A DNA stretch of 64,000 nucleotides from Triatoma infestans (taxonomy: Eukaryota > Arthropoda > Insecta > Hemiptera > Reduviidae), in assembly GCA_011037195.1 (NCBI GenBank), contig JAAEAF010000104.1, forward strand, positions 431,194 through 495,193, in the 5' to 3' direction. A program made the position numbers and the translations under genes. Position 1 is the first letter of the stretch; the number at the start of each line of letters is the position of its first letter. The notes under the pieces are model-generated. The model was given only the letters and a program-made list of their open reading frames with translations, was not told the DNA's origin and did no database searches. Shown piece after piece: positions 12,759 to 25,449 of the stretch.

Positions 12759-13735
12759 TCTGGTGTGAAACACTCACAAAACTTTCTCTTACTCCAGTTC
12801 TCAAAATTATAATTGACAAATTTTATAGTTTGTGTACCAAATTAATTCAAATACGACGAAAACTGAAAAGACCGTTCAATAAAAGCGCACTTCCGGTTAA
12901 CTAATTTCTTTGAAACTCGGAATTTTGGCCATCCATTTATTTCTATTAATTTTGTTTGGATGATAGAATTGTATAAACAACTATGATAGCACTTTATAGA
13001 TAAACATAACCCCACCCCTCCCCCAAAAGTGCCATTAAATGAATTTTCCTAGAGAAATGTTTTAAATAAAAGTTGTAAATCTTTGAATGTTTAGCTTATA
13101 CAATACGTTTCAAGAAAATCGTCGACGCCATTTCTGAGAAAATCGCGAAAAAGTGGAAAAATCATTTAGTAAAGTGGTAAAGTCCGGTAATCCGATTTTT
13201 TTCAAACTCGGAATTTCAACAACATATTTAATTCTAATTAACATAATTTAGATGATAGAATTGTTTAATAAACTGAAATAGCACTTTAGATGAAAACCTA
13301 CCCCCCTCCCTATAACTGTCCTTAAATTAATTTTCCCAGAGAAATGTTTCAAATAAAGTTGTAGCTCTTTGTATATGTCAGTTGATATACCAAGTTTAAA
13401 GAAAATCGTTGGAGCCATTTTTGAGAAAATCGCAAAAACGTAAAAAAAAAAAACAAGTAAAATTGTACTTCCGGTTGAGGAATTTTGACAGATGACCCAC
13501 TGTCAGATGCCATGGTAATACCTAATCGGAATATCAATATCAACTTTCTACGATTTTTGGTTTTTGAGCTGTGCTGTTCACACCCACACGCGCAGACCAT
13601 TTGCTAAAAGCCACTTTTTTGGACTCTGGGGACCTCAAAACCGTATTTCCGAAATATCGAAATACCACATGGAAATATCGAAAATTTGACATGATTACTA
13701 GGAGTAAGAGAAAGTAAAAAAAGATTTTATACCAT
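12759..13735 (+). repeat. ACCGGAAGT-type tandem-unit repeat, copy A
   Basis: It begins TCTGGTGTGAAACAC and contains about two and a half units. Each unit has CACTTCCGGTTAAC, an AAACTCGGAATTT block, GATAGAATTGTATA, a pyrimidine-rich CCCCTCCC stretch, AAATGTTT(C/T)AAATAAA and GAGAAAATCGC. Near the far end is a module around GTTCACACCCACACGCGCAG, then GGGGACCTCAAAACCG, then a tail GAGTAAGAGAAAGTAAAAA. The same order recurs at 22-23.5, 36.8-37.7, 56.8-59.9 and 61.7-62.3 kb. No coding sequence was seen. The mobile class is unknown. Confidence 0.75.
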
Positions 13736-13740
13736 GGATA

Positions 13741-15282
13741 GGCGCTAAGTTATCTTGCAAAGACCCTTCTTATATACACGGCGCTTCTGAACCATTCCCT
13801 CAATAAATAAATAATAAAAAGCCCTATGCAATCATATAAATTAAAATTGAGGGAGCAACAAATATGTATATTTGTTTAAAAAAACAAAAAAGAATCAAAA
13901 GCAACAATTTAATTCTACATACAAACAAAACTGTTCAGAAAATTTAAGGGATCTTGAAATTTTTTCGACTTCACAATTTTGTATCTGAGCCTTTAAATAT
14001 TTAATAGTATAAGTCAATTCATATGTTTTTTCTTTGAGTATAATATAAAATATATTGAAAATTATATAGAAAATTCAATTTGAGACTTCTTTGGTGATGG
14101 TTTTCTTTGTTCAAAGAATCAAAATTTGGTTAATAATTTGAAACGTTTATACGAACGCAAGATTCCAAATTGCCAGAGCGCCTCAGTACTAGGCCAAACT
14201 ATGGATATCAATTGTACAGTTCAAATGCCACAAAAAATGTCTGGTAAAATTTTTTCGACAAATCCTTCGTTCGGGAGATATTTCACATTTTGTCTTTTTC
14301 CAACTTTTTACTACCTTACCTATAAAATTGCTAATAATTTCAGATTTTCTGAGGCTATAACCAATCCGATTGCATCATTCGAAGGAGCATTAGAGTTCCT
14401 ATCAAAAAATGTTGTTTTCAGACTTCACTCTCACTTAAAAAGTTGGCCAATATCTTCAAAATTTGCAAATTTCAAAAATAAAAATTGTGTACTTTTACTG
14501 ATTTAAAAAAATGCAGTTCGTTAAATTTCACAGAAACTATATGTCTTTACATTTTGTATACCCAGATTTGAAAATGACGATGTTTATTCCATTTGTCGAA
14601 AACAGGGTAAAAGTATCACCTTTGGAAATTAATTTTTAATTTAAGTTATAAAAAAATGTTAACTTCTTATTTATACTGGATACCATCTATTACCATTTAC
14701 AGATATTTACAAGTATCTCTAGCCTAAAAATAGCGAACTAAATAAAGGAAGAAATGGAAGTTTATAGGATATTATTTCTTATTTGGTATGTTAACTAAAA
14801 ATTAGAAAACAAATGAATTAATTAAATTACTCATCAATAAATGAAATTGTATTGAATAACTTTTATTGTAATATTAAAATTATATAAACATAATTTAAAA
14901 TAAAAGTACATACATGATACCGAAAACACAAGATAACGTTTGTACTTGGTTTGAAATTCATCTTTATTTAAATTATTAAAAGAATTTTATTTAAGAATAC
15001 AATCTACATATCTACAAATATATTAAACATTCTATAACTTATTTTTATTTTTCACTTATATCAATATTATAGAACTTATATGACATCAATAAAATCTTCC
15101 TTACTATGGACAATTCAGGAGAGATTATTTATTATAGATCATTTTTTTAAACATATAAATAAGTGATATATTTTATTTTCAGCAATCATTGAAATTAAGT
15201 AATTCAGGAATTAAGTTCAAATATGCCAAAATAAGTACAAATATTTCAGATAAACTTATAATATTTTAAAATTAAATTAACG
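13741..15282. other. Convergent gap before PPAT, no gene seen
   Basis: AT-rich sequence with no conserved frame. The longest open stretch (14126-14506, plus) has low-complexity composition and no recognisable motif. The right end should hold the PPAT 3' UTR. Confidence 0.4.
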
Positions 15283-18200
15283 CTACCAATCTTCTGGCGG
15301 TTCTGGATAATCTCCTGTCAAACAAGCTGTGCAATGACCAATTTTATTCTTACTTTTTTCTTGAATATTTATCCTAACAGCTTCTTTTAATCCTTCCACG
15401 GAAAGGTATTCCAAACTATCTGCGCCTACAAAAATGGAAAGAAATCTTTGTTATTTCTTTCTTCTTTTTTTTAAATTATTCAACACAAGCAATTACTCAA
15501 ACATGCTTGAAAGTGAAAAATAAGAGAACTTATGCACTTATGCGAGAAAATTGCACTTATGATTACTATTATTTCTTCTACATTTTTAACTTTATTAAGC
15601 GGCGTAATTAACTCTGTTATTTCAGTAATAAATATTGAACTAAACAGTCATTAATTTGAATAGATGCTTTTAAGGAATAAAATCTGCCTCAAAATTGTAT
15701 TTTTTTTTCTAAAGCATCAATATCTACGGTCATTGACGTCTGGAGCCTTCTTCGGGCAATATAAGAGCGCAACCGGTATCCGGACATGTTCTCACGTAAC
15801 AGACAACATTGTCAATCACCGGACAGAGGACTCGAACCCGGAATCAGTGGTAGGAGTCCAGCGCGCCACACTGAACTAATCTCTTCCCTAAAAACTTAGT
15901 ATAATGGCATATTTTTATACAATATCAGTATTTGTGAATTAAAAGATTGCACCAATCTATTTTCAGTGCCAAAATAAAGAATAGATTACTAATTAAAGAA
16001 TATAATCATAGTTACCAGCATGACTAGCTAATTTGATACTGTCTAATTTATTAGCAATAAGTTCTTCTCTTGTTGGTATGTTAATTCCCATAAAACATGG
16101 ATATTTTAATGGTGGAGATGCAATTCTAACGTGAACCTTAAAAAAAATAATAATAAGAATTATTAGAAATGAATAAAGAAAAAAAAAAAGACTATTTTAG
16201 CATAATCAAGTCCTCTAGCGATAAGTTACAATAAATAATAATTGTCAGTTTTAGCTTATCATAAAGTAAATAAAAGTAAAGTAGAATCCTTATAGAACTA
16301 AATAACTGAGAATAATTTTTTTAAGATAAACATTTAATAATTTCTGGGAATAAACAAAATAATGCGATTAATGAGGAAAACATGCTTGAAATTAATCAAT
16401 GTTCTGCAGGCAGAAGAGATGAAGAATGAAACAGGACGTGAAGATAGGGAGCGATGGGTCAAGGTATATAATAGATGCAGGGAATGAATTCTAGGGAGAA
16501 GATGCCATGCTAGGAAAGATTCAGCTGTTTTTACTATATAAACTCGAAGTAGAAGTAGTCAAATTAGAAGTATGGAAAAACATTATACACAGATGCTTTT
16601 CAGTACTTTACAATCCACCGTTAAATATGCCAGATCTTTCTTGGCTCAAGGCTACATGGGCCTCCAAAGACTTGCTTTACGGTGACCTGAACGCCCCATC
16701 GGTTAGATGAAGTACCCGCAAACTATAGCAATTGGACGTATGTTCGAAGATTTCATTGATACAAATGTTGCAGAGTTTACAAACAACAGGGGAAACGCCA
16801 CCCACTTAATTATAGCGCATTGGGCTTTGACTGGTGAAAGCTTCGGACACAAAATATTTAAAGTTGATCTGGCCAAAAGTAATTGTGGAAAAGCAGAATC
16901 TAAGAAAGCTCTATGGAATTTTAAAAAAGCCAAGTGGGACTTCCACAGGGATTTGTGCGATAGCAGAATTACTGAGGAACTTGTCCTTTATAATGTTGAT
17001 AAAGGACACGATATTAATAATGCAGTGTCAATTCCATGAGAGCGTGTTAAGAAATATGTTTCATTCTGGAGTCAAAAACTGCAAAAATTATCAAAAGAAA
17101 GAAATCAAAGAACGTTTTTGAGTCATTTTTGTGTCAGCTGCAGCGGGTAAAGTCCGACTAAATACTGCAGCAAGCATTCTTAGGAAAGAGATTGTTGAAA
17201 GCAAAAGGAACACCATTAGAAGCTATCTGGAAAATCTGGACTACAAAAAGGATGGAACCCTAATTTTCTTTCTTAACTGAACAACCAATCCTCATCTGTT
17301 GAATGTAGGCCGACCAAGACTGCTTCTGGGAAAACTCTCACTTCAGCAATGGATATCGCAAGATTCTTCTGCTCTCACTACCCTAAAATCAGCAATTACC
17401 TTCCACTCCCAAAGCTTAGGGTGGAAAAGTGTCTTCCAGCCACATGCCACATGAAATGGGAGAATTCTCTTTTTAAAGAAATGTTCAGCTTACAGAATTA
17501 AGTTCTGCAATAGGGAGACTCAAACATAGAAAAAGCCCGGGTCATGACCGAATTCTCCCAGAAATGATCAGACATTTAGGGCCTCCAGCTAAGGATCCTG
17601 AAGTATATGAATCTGGTTTGGAGGCGTCATATCCTATGATTGGCGTAAAGCAAATATTGTTCCCTAACCAAAAAAAGGGAAACATTAAATAAGCCATTGC
17701 CCTGACATGCATTTTCTCCAAGCTTTTGAGAAAATGGTACTAGAACGGCTGCATGACTTCCTGGAAAAAAGGTCATATCATTTCAGGCAAGCAACCGGGA
17801 TTCAGATAGCATAGAAACACCACTGAACATGTGGCATATTTGTCACAGAAACTAAAAAGCTCCAACAGAAGGCTTTAACAGAAAGCATTGTTGTATTTGT
17901 TGATCTAAATACAGCTTTAGATCGAGTGTCAAGAAAGACTTTGCTTTAGAAAATGAGAGGTTTGGGAATGGATGGTAATCTTTACAAGACAATCTTTCTT
18001 GGCATGGAGGTTTATAAGTATAGTGGTGTTATTTCCATCTGCAAGCAGTTCCTCGAGGCTCTGTTTTAATTCCTATATTGTTCAACATCTCATTAATGAT
18101 TTGGTTGACTTAATGGAGAATATTTCAAGGGTTAAAACATTGCTATTCCAGCATGCATTGTAGGCTACCAGCAGCTACAAGGCGGGTGAGAATGCTTAAA

Positions 18201-21200
18201 TAATGCAATGTGTGTTCTTGCTACAGTGAAATAATGCAATGTGAACAGCGAAAGCAGGAAAACCATCTTGAGATGAACCCATCCAATCTAAAAATCAGCT
18301 GTTTTCCCTTTCCACTAGAATTCCCGAGATCTGCATCAAGTTTAAGAATGAGGAGCTGTCTAGGACGGAGTCAGTGGCCTATCTGGGAATATCGAAAACA
18401 AACTGCATGGAAATATCACAGTGCAAAACAAGTCAATCAGAGCGAAAGCAGGGAGCAGGCTCCTAAAGTGACTTGCTGGAATCAAGTGGGGCGCGAGGCA
18501 GGATCTCCTTGTGATGGCGTTTAAGACCTATATGAGGCCTGCAACCGAATATGGTGGAGAAATCAGTATAACTGCGTCTATTAGCTCTCCCTGAAAGGTC
18601 TTGACGCAGAATAAAGCTCTTAAGGGCTCACTGGAGCCCCTAGATCTACACCAGTTACGGCTGTGGAAGTCCAGACCGGCATAAAGCCGCCTCAATTCGC
18701 AGAGAAGCAGCGGCAGTTAAGTTGTTTAAAGCGTGTAAAAAGAATGAATGTGAGACTTGCCTGGGAATATCTGCGCAGCGGTTGAAAACTCAACAGCAAC
18801 TTACAGTTAAGGCAGATGAGATCCCCGCAGGTCATGGCTTAGATCTCGGCTGGATGAAACCTGTTCCAAAACTTTCTAAATAGTGGGGCCAGAATTTGGC
18901 TGAAATTAAATTGGATCTGATTCAACCTGCTGATAAAGAGAACTCCCCAGCCTGGGAAATAAAGGCAATGACACTGATACCATCTCGCAAAAATACCCCC
19001 TCCAAGCAATGCGGGAACGGGGGTCTACAGCCACAGATTCTCAATCAGTCCTGCTGGTTCTAAGGGAACTAAGTTCGAAGGTGAGATTCGAGCCATATCG
19101 TTAGCACTTGACCAGCTGCATAATGGCAAAAGTGACTCTGTAGTAATTTTAGTTGATTCTCAGGCGGCTATTCTTGCGTTCATAGTAGGGACATTAGCGA
19201 TGACACTGAGTTCTTGAGTACAGATTGAAGGAGATGGTCCAATTAGGAGAGGGATCCGTATTGTGTTTCAGTTGGTACCAAGCTATTGTGGCTTGCTTGG
19301 CAATGAGGTGGCTGATAGGTTAGCGAAACAGAGTGCCTCATGGAGCAGCCTGATACCCCTCTCTTCCAGTTAGTAAAGCGAAGAGTAGAAATATCCTTCA
19401 AAACTCACACAGAGCAAGAACAAGAGAGACGAGCTGACGGTGGGACGTTTTAGTAACTGACTCTTTACCCTTCACCTGAGCAGGAAGAAGCGGTAGCATG
19501 CTTTAGAACGCTCACAGGACACGGATATCTGCTGGCCCACTTGAATAAGACTGGTGTCAAGGACTCTCCAATCTGTCCCTGATGAAGTAATGGATGGGCA
19601 ACATCTATTCGTCTGTGCTTCATTGACGAACTTTGTAAGAGGCAGCGAGACGAAAGGTCAATATAAAATCTTGCTTCTGCTTTATTGCAAAAAGTTAAAT
19701 GGCAAATTTGCCAAGCTCTTATGCAAGAAAAAAAAAAAAAATTAATCTGTTCTCTAAGAACTAAGAAAGCAAAGGCAGAATTTTTTGAAAAATTTGCAAT
19801 GTTTTGAAAATTTTAAACTGAAAAATCTGTAAAAGCTCAGAGAGTTTCATGCATGTTACACTAATTATGAAAGATATTACCAAGACTTGAATAATACATT
19901 TTCTTCAATAACTTTCAAATAAATCATCAGAATAAAAAAGATTTTTGTTTGGTAAAACTTTCATTTGATTACACTGCTCATAAATGCTACGCAATAATTA
20001 AGAAAAAAGGAGCAACAAGTAAAAAAAAAAATTTACCTCTTTTGCACCTGCATCCCTCAAAAGTTTGATAATTGGCCCAATTGTGTTTCCTCTTACTATT
20101 GAATCATCTATTAATATTATTCTTTTATTTTCAACATTTTCAGAAAGAGCTCCAAATTTTTTAGCAACTCCCAATTGCCTTAATCTTGTGCTTGGTTGTA
20201 TAAAAGTTCGTCCAACATATCTATTTTTGCAAAGAACTTCAGCAAATGGAATTCCTGACTACAATTAATATAATTCAAGCGTTAAAATACTTTTGAATAA
20301 ACAATCATTCAACTTTATTGCAAATATATAAAAAGTATCTCAAAATAGTTTCTTGATATCTTTGTTCATTAAAAAAAAATATGTATATACTATGGTGAAA
20401 ATTATAGATTTAACGCAATAGAGAAGGGTTGGGAAGGATTGGACATCAGATCAAAAATTTAATCATCTTTGTAAGATTTCTGCGCCAATAAAGACAAAAT
20501 CCTTTCAAAGATTCTGACTCAATCACTTGTAAACAAAAGCGCTTGTTCAACCATCAAAAATCAATATGGTTTTTAATTATTTAGTTTTCTTAAACAATGA
20601 ACTAAAAAAAAAACATTGACCTCTCTTGAAAATCCATGGGCCGCAGCTGTGCCCGATTCGGGTACGGAACTTACAATATCAGCTTCCACCAAAGCTTCTT
20701 TTGCTAACATACGGCCACATTGCATTCTTGCTGAATAAACCATTTGACCTAGAGATGTAATTTAGAGATAACCCATAAGATTGTAACTAGGAGGAAAACA
20801 AAGTAACTGAAAAAGATATATATAACAATTCTACCTTCAAAAATTGAGTCAGATCTTGCAAAATACACATATTCAAATATACAAAAAGCAAGTGCTTTAT
20901 CTGCAGGTCGTCCAATTATATCTATTGTTTTGAATCCAGTTTTAGTTAGTTCAACAATTTCACCTGGTTGTACTTCTCTTAAATACCGAGCCCCTATTGA
21001 TAAAAACCCGCAAGATTCGGAAGATATCACCCATCCTTCAGCTTCGTCAACATCTAAAAATCAGCAAAAATATGTAAAATTGAATATAATTTCCATTTTA
21101 ATTATGTTTTTTAAAGATTATCTCTTTGAGTATTATAATAATCTGAGGAAGAAGAGCCGTTCTGATTGTATTTTGAATTGTTTAAAAAGATATTGTAAGA

Positions 21201-24200
21201 AATTCTGTGTATATGTTTGCTAATCTTTGTTGTTCAAGGTCGTAGATATAGAATTTCCTGGCTCTGTTGTTATAAATCTAATGATCATTTGCGCACAAAT
21301 AAAATTATCGTCATTCTTCTTTTGATAATACATTATTCTCTATTTTTACCATTTGTTAATAAAAGGAATGATTTTGATTAGAAAAAAACAAAAACAATAA
21401 TATTAGATTTAACTAAATGTAACTCCAGAAATACTTGGTTATATTCTTTCTTAAAGACCACACAATATTGGTTTTAAATATTCTAACGAGTTTTGGACTC
21501 TAAAAACACATATCTCACACCTGACACTTCAGACACTGGCGTTAGATTGCGACACTTGTGTAATTAGAAAGAAAAATAAGTCACATCGCAATAACAATAC
21601 AATCAATCGGTTAGGGTGGATCTGACCATGTCGCAGAGATTTGAGAGTTGAACTGTCAATGAGTATCAGATATGTCGCAATAAGGGCGATCTAAGCGAAG
21701 ATAGATATAAACAACTGGGTTCGAATAATAGGTCAAGCAAGAGGAAAGACTTGGCTATGAATGCTGTAACCCTTAAATTAAGATTTGGAATGACAGAAGA
21801 GATACCAGGTTTCTTATAGGAATACGAGAAGCAGCCGTAATAAAAAAAAGTTGTATAAAACACTTGATTGACTCTTGCTTTAATTGTCAGTTCTGAATGT
21901 TTAGTATTTTAATGTGTGATTGAGTCCACAATGCGGATAAAATCATAGATCTTAGTATTTTACTAAATATTTATTTCCTTAACTGATGGTTTGTGGAATT
22001 CACATTATATTAGTGTAGCATTTTAAAGAAATCCTAACTTCTCAACTCACCGATAAAATCATTTCTTCAGAAAATTGTTTCAAACAAAAATGGAAATTTT
22101 ATACAAATATCCTTGGGAAAAATCTTTTGAGGCAATCGGAAAATGAAACACTCAATCTGTAAAGCCTCTCTTCGAAATGGATTTATTTTAAACTCGATAT
22201 TTTTTAGGCAAACTTAATTGTATAGCAAAACCGTTAGTATTTTGAAATAGTACTTGAGAGGGAAATCTCAGATCACGGCTCCCTCAGAAACATCCAAAAT
22301 CAATTTTCACAAAAAACATTGCAAATAAAGTATAAAACATATACATTTATTTATATATGTATGCTGTAGTATTCATATATATATATATGAATACTACACC
22401 ATACATAAAACACAATACACTTAACCACAATACACACACACACACACTTTTGCTGCTGCTTTCACAATTTTAACTGACAAATTTTCTTTAAACTTGACTT
22501 TTTTAACAAACGATTATTGACCTTGAGGTATTAAATAGGATAAAGAAAGCTAACGGCGTATTGTACCAAATAAACAACACATTGATTGGAAAGCGGGAGT
22601 TAAACCCTGATGCTAAATTGTATATATAAAACGGTGTTATTGCCTGTGCTCCTTTATGATGCTGAAAGCTGGATGGTGCTGGATAGGCATACCAGTAAGC
22701 TGTCGATGGTGGAAATGCGCTTCCTGGGTAAAAGTAGGAGAGTTTGCATCAGGAATGCGCGAATTAGAGAAGATCTCCAGTTACAGCCAGCACGACAAAT
22801 TTTGGAGGCTCGACAGTTGGGATGGTTTGGCCATGTTTTGAGAATGGCGGATAGGGACAAGGCCAAACAAATGCTTGATGCCAGACCCATTGGCAAGAGA
22901 GCAAGAGGTAGATCTCAACTCATGTATGAGGAATATATTGAAAGACTCGGCCAGGCAAGAAGGGAATCTCTGACGGGGACGAGAAGGACGGCACGGGATA
23001 GAGACCGATGGAAGGGCTGGACTAGGGCTGCTTCTCCACGCCTCACGGCACAAAGGAGATAGGGAAAGAAGAAGAAGATTATTAACCCTTTAATACAGGA
23101 TGAATGGTGTCTTCATCTATTATTATGAAATAACTCTTAAGAAGGAACTAAAACCTCTCTAAAACCATTTCCTGAAAAATGTTACAAATAAATGTGATGG
23201 ATTTATATACCTGATAGCAAACGATGTTTAAAGAAAATCGTTGAGGCCTTTTTGAGAAAACCATGAAAAAGAAAACTGTAGTTGCCGATTAACGAATGCT
23301 TCAACCCTTCCGTAGGGATCTCTTGATGGTATCCTAAACGTAATAACTTCCTGCGATTTGTCATTTTTTAGTTAACTGTTCACACAAAAAGACCCCAAAA
23401 TAATTTCCGATTGAAGTTCAATCTGAAGATCACAATATTTCCTCTTAAGTAGTAAAAGAAAATAAAAATACTAACAAAATCACTGTACACATCGTATATT
23501 CTTATCTTTCACGAGACATTTGTTGTCATCGACCAAGTTCGGGTAACGCCATCATAAGGATATCTTAATTTTGAGACCAAACAAAAGTTTTATACCATAC
23601 AACCCTTTCAATTTAGTGTTTGCTGTGATTTTTCCTTTTTTTGTAGTATGTGCTATTGTTTATTAAATTCTCCTGATTATGTATCGGTAGATACCCGAGT
23701 ATATCACGGATTTATTTGTTTTCCAAAAAGTGGGCTCAATATCCATTGACTGCCTATATCACTTTTATGTAGACGATAAAATAGTGTTTTAGATACGAAT
23801 GAACACCAATTCGAATTCTGAACGGACACTAATTATAAGAAGTGCATATAAAATGACATTCTTACTCTATGTAATTTTTGTTTAAACAACAAGATTCTTT
23901 TAAAATAAATAATTTTGGCTTTTTATCGTTTAAAACTAAGCTAAGTTATTTATCAGTTAATAGTACATGTTATAAATTACTTTCACTCATTTCTACTTTC
24001 ACAAATTTTCGACTCATTTTTTGGTTTTGCAAATCCTCAAAAATAAATTTCTCAATAGACACTGATTATTTTTCTTACTTTTACGCTGAAGAGGTACAAT
24101 TTTTCCTAGACACAAAGGTCTATTACCATAAGGATCTCTTACTCCATAGATCTTATCTCTCATCATAATTACTAATGAATAGGAAAGGGGTGCTAGCTGC

Positions 24201-25449
24201 ATTAAATGTTTGATTCGAGCAGGCCAATCAGGACCATTTTCTTCACCTTCTGGTGGGTTCAAACATAAAGCTTGAGTAATAAGTTCACTATCTGAATGAG
24301 TAGACAAACCAACGCCTCTGCTTAATACCTGTGATAATATTGACATATATCTATTAGATCGTTTAATCTCTCAGTAAAATGGCAATTTAATTTTATTAAT
24401 GACTAAGAAAGAAAGATACCCACAGAAATCTAATCACATTTTTATCGTTAAAAAAAAAAAGATCAGCTACTTTTAGCAGAGAGTATCATGCTTTTCTTTA
24501 CTTACTCATCAAATTTTAATCTTTTTTCTTATTTGCAAATATCTCTCTATTTTGTTTAGTAATCAAGTATATCCGAAATTTTAATGATTAAATAATGAAA
24601 ATATTAATATTGAACTTAAAGCATTCAAATCTCTATTTACCAATTTACGAAGAGCTTCACAATTAACCAGTTCTCCATTATGGGCCACTGCTAAGACTCC
24701 ATGAACAGAATAAACAACAAACGGTTGGCAATTTACTTCTTCCGATGCAGCGCTGGTAGAGTAACGTGTATGACCAATACCAAGATTTCCTTATCCATAA
24801 TAGAAGTTATTAGTAGATTGTTATTTAAACATTAAGGTTAACCAAGTATTTATAAGTTAAATTATTTTAAAAAATGAAATCTCTTTCATTCATATACCTT
24901 TCAATTTTTTCATGGAATCATCATTGAAAATATTGCTAATCATACCCATCCCTTTTTTAACATTAAAATGTGTGGTACTATTCCCTTCGCTTGTGACAAT
25001 GCCAGCGCTTTCTTGGCCTCTAAAAATGATCAATTAATATTATTTTATTAATACATTAAATTTATTTATTTACTAATTAAATATTATTAAATAAATAACG
25101 ACAATGCCCGCAGGCCGGCAGTGGAAGGCCCCGGGCACCAAATCCATAGTGCTGACGCGCCTAAAATTAAAAAAAAAAAATAATAAATTACCTACTTTTA
25201 CGATATATTTCATTTTAAAGCAACAAATTTTCAATATTTTATTGGGATATATAAAATAAATCCTTTAACAAGCTATCATTATTTTTTTTATACATTAATG
25301 AATACATACTACCTATGTTGTAGGGCAACCAATCCAAGGCATATCACTTGCCCCACGTCCAACTGGGTTGGCCACGGGCTGCTTGCCATACAACCAAAAA
25401 CGCCACATTCGTGCTTCAAACCAGTCATTAATTCCTTATTACGATCCAT
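15283..25449 (-). CDS. PPAT: Amidophosphoribosyltransferase (PPAT)
   Basis: PPAT catalyses the committed step of purine synthesis: PRPP plus glutamine to 5-phosphoribosylamine, in the cytosol. Nine minus-strand exons fit in phase: 25313-25449, 24898-25019, 24641-24789, 24079-24328, 20835-21053, 20621-20748, 20037-20258, 16016-16136 and 15283-15425. The total is 1491 nt, 496 aa (human 517). The N-terminal nucleophile Cys15 lies in HECGVFG after a short propeptide. HTRYSTS and HNGEL mark the glutaminase domain. [12 protein letters not shown] is the PRPP loop. Four Cys matching the human Fe-S ligands are seen (MQCGR, YPCFMG, GHCTAC), so this is the cluster-bearing, propeptide-type enzyme. Introns hold a LINE (intron 7), a LINE fragment (intron 4) and SINE pieces. 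The exon 6 donor GTCAAT is unusual. The gene is divergent from PAICS. Confidence 0.93.
15715..15885 (-). repeat. tRNA-derived SINE copy (PPAT intron 8)
   Basis: On the minus strand a tRNA-like head (TTAGTTCAGTGTGGCGCGC, then GGGTTCGAGTCC) near 15885-15825 is followed by CTGTCCGGTGATTGACAATG and the GAGAACATGTCCGG core. It has the same orientation as PPAT transcription. Confidence 0.8.
16500..19690 (+). mobile_element. Decayed LINE with endonuclease, RT and RNase H remnants
   Basis: It lies in PPAT intron 7, antisense to PPAT. The order of fragments is that of LINE ORF2. Endonuclease-like CFSVLYNPP and [10 protein letters not shown] occur at 16600-16710, and an inter-domain stretch with [11 protein letters not shown] at 16890-16950. 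RT motifs [19 protein letters not shown] (about 17510-17575) and [13 protein letters not shown] (about 17890-17930) follow. An RNase H-like LVDSQAAI and [11 protein letters not shown] come at about 19150-19340, and the C-terminal [18 protein letters not shown] at about 19500-19550. Many stops and frameshifts kill it. The RNase H domain suggests an I- or R1-like lineage; the exact clade is not determined. Ends are approximate. Confidence 0.8.
22040..22345 (+). repeat. ACCGGAAGT-type repeat fragment, copy F left part
   Basis: A diverged unit in plus orientation. The blocks AAACTCGATATTTT, TTAATTGTATAGCAAAACCG, GAAATAGTACTTGAGAGG and CATTGCAAATAAAGT line up in order with copy A. It is separated from its likely right part (23110-23480) by a palindrome, a CA run and a LINE fragment. 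Confidence 0.5.
22357..22406. repeat. 50-bp near-perfect palindrome with an AT core
   Basis: Positions 22366-22397 are a perfect inverted repeat centred on alternating AT, with outer arms GTAGTATTC and GAATACTAC. The symmetry continues to ATGTATG and CATACAT after a 2-base mismatch on each side. A CA run follows at about 22433-22447. Confidence 0.85.
22535..23075 (+). mobile_element. LINE RT C-terminal fragment (RTE/CR1-like)
   Basis: A frame from about 22541 ([18 protein letters not shown]) shifts near 22615 into an open 150-codon frame. That frame carries [40 protein letters not shown] and RARGRSQLM. This is the thumb and C-terminal signature common in RTE/CR1-type reverse transcriptases (LYGAE.W, GHV.RM). 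It lies in PPAT intron 4, antisense to the host gene. At least one frameshift and no catalytic domain make it a dead 5'-truncated insertion. Confidence 0.8.
23110..23480 (+). repeat. ACCGGAAGT-type repeat fragment, copy F right part
   Basis: It carries AATGTTACAAATAAA, GTTTAAAGAAAATCGTTGAG, GAGAAAACCATGAAAAAG, a GTTCACACAAAAAGACCCC module and a tail CAATATTTCCTCTTAAGTAG with TAAAAGAAAATAAAAA. These are the last unit and 3' tail of the same family as copy A. Confidence 0.55.
25095..25190 (+). repeat. SINE 3' fragment (PPAT intron 1)
   Basis: Only the 3' end of the SINE is left: GCAGGCCGGCAGTGGAAGG, CCGGGCACCAAATCCATAG, TGCTGACGCGCCTAAAATT and then an A-rich tail. Confidence 0.75.

Noticed and set aside
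14126..14506. 126-codon plus-strand frame
   Set aside because: AT-biased composition, no motif and no splice partners; likely chance.
15800..15885. Possible tRNA gene (A- and B-box-like blocks, minus strand)
   Set aside because: The blocks are followed by the SINE body shared with six other copies, and no full cloverleaf can be made; it is a SINE head.
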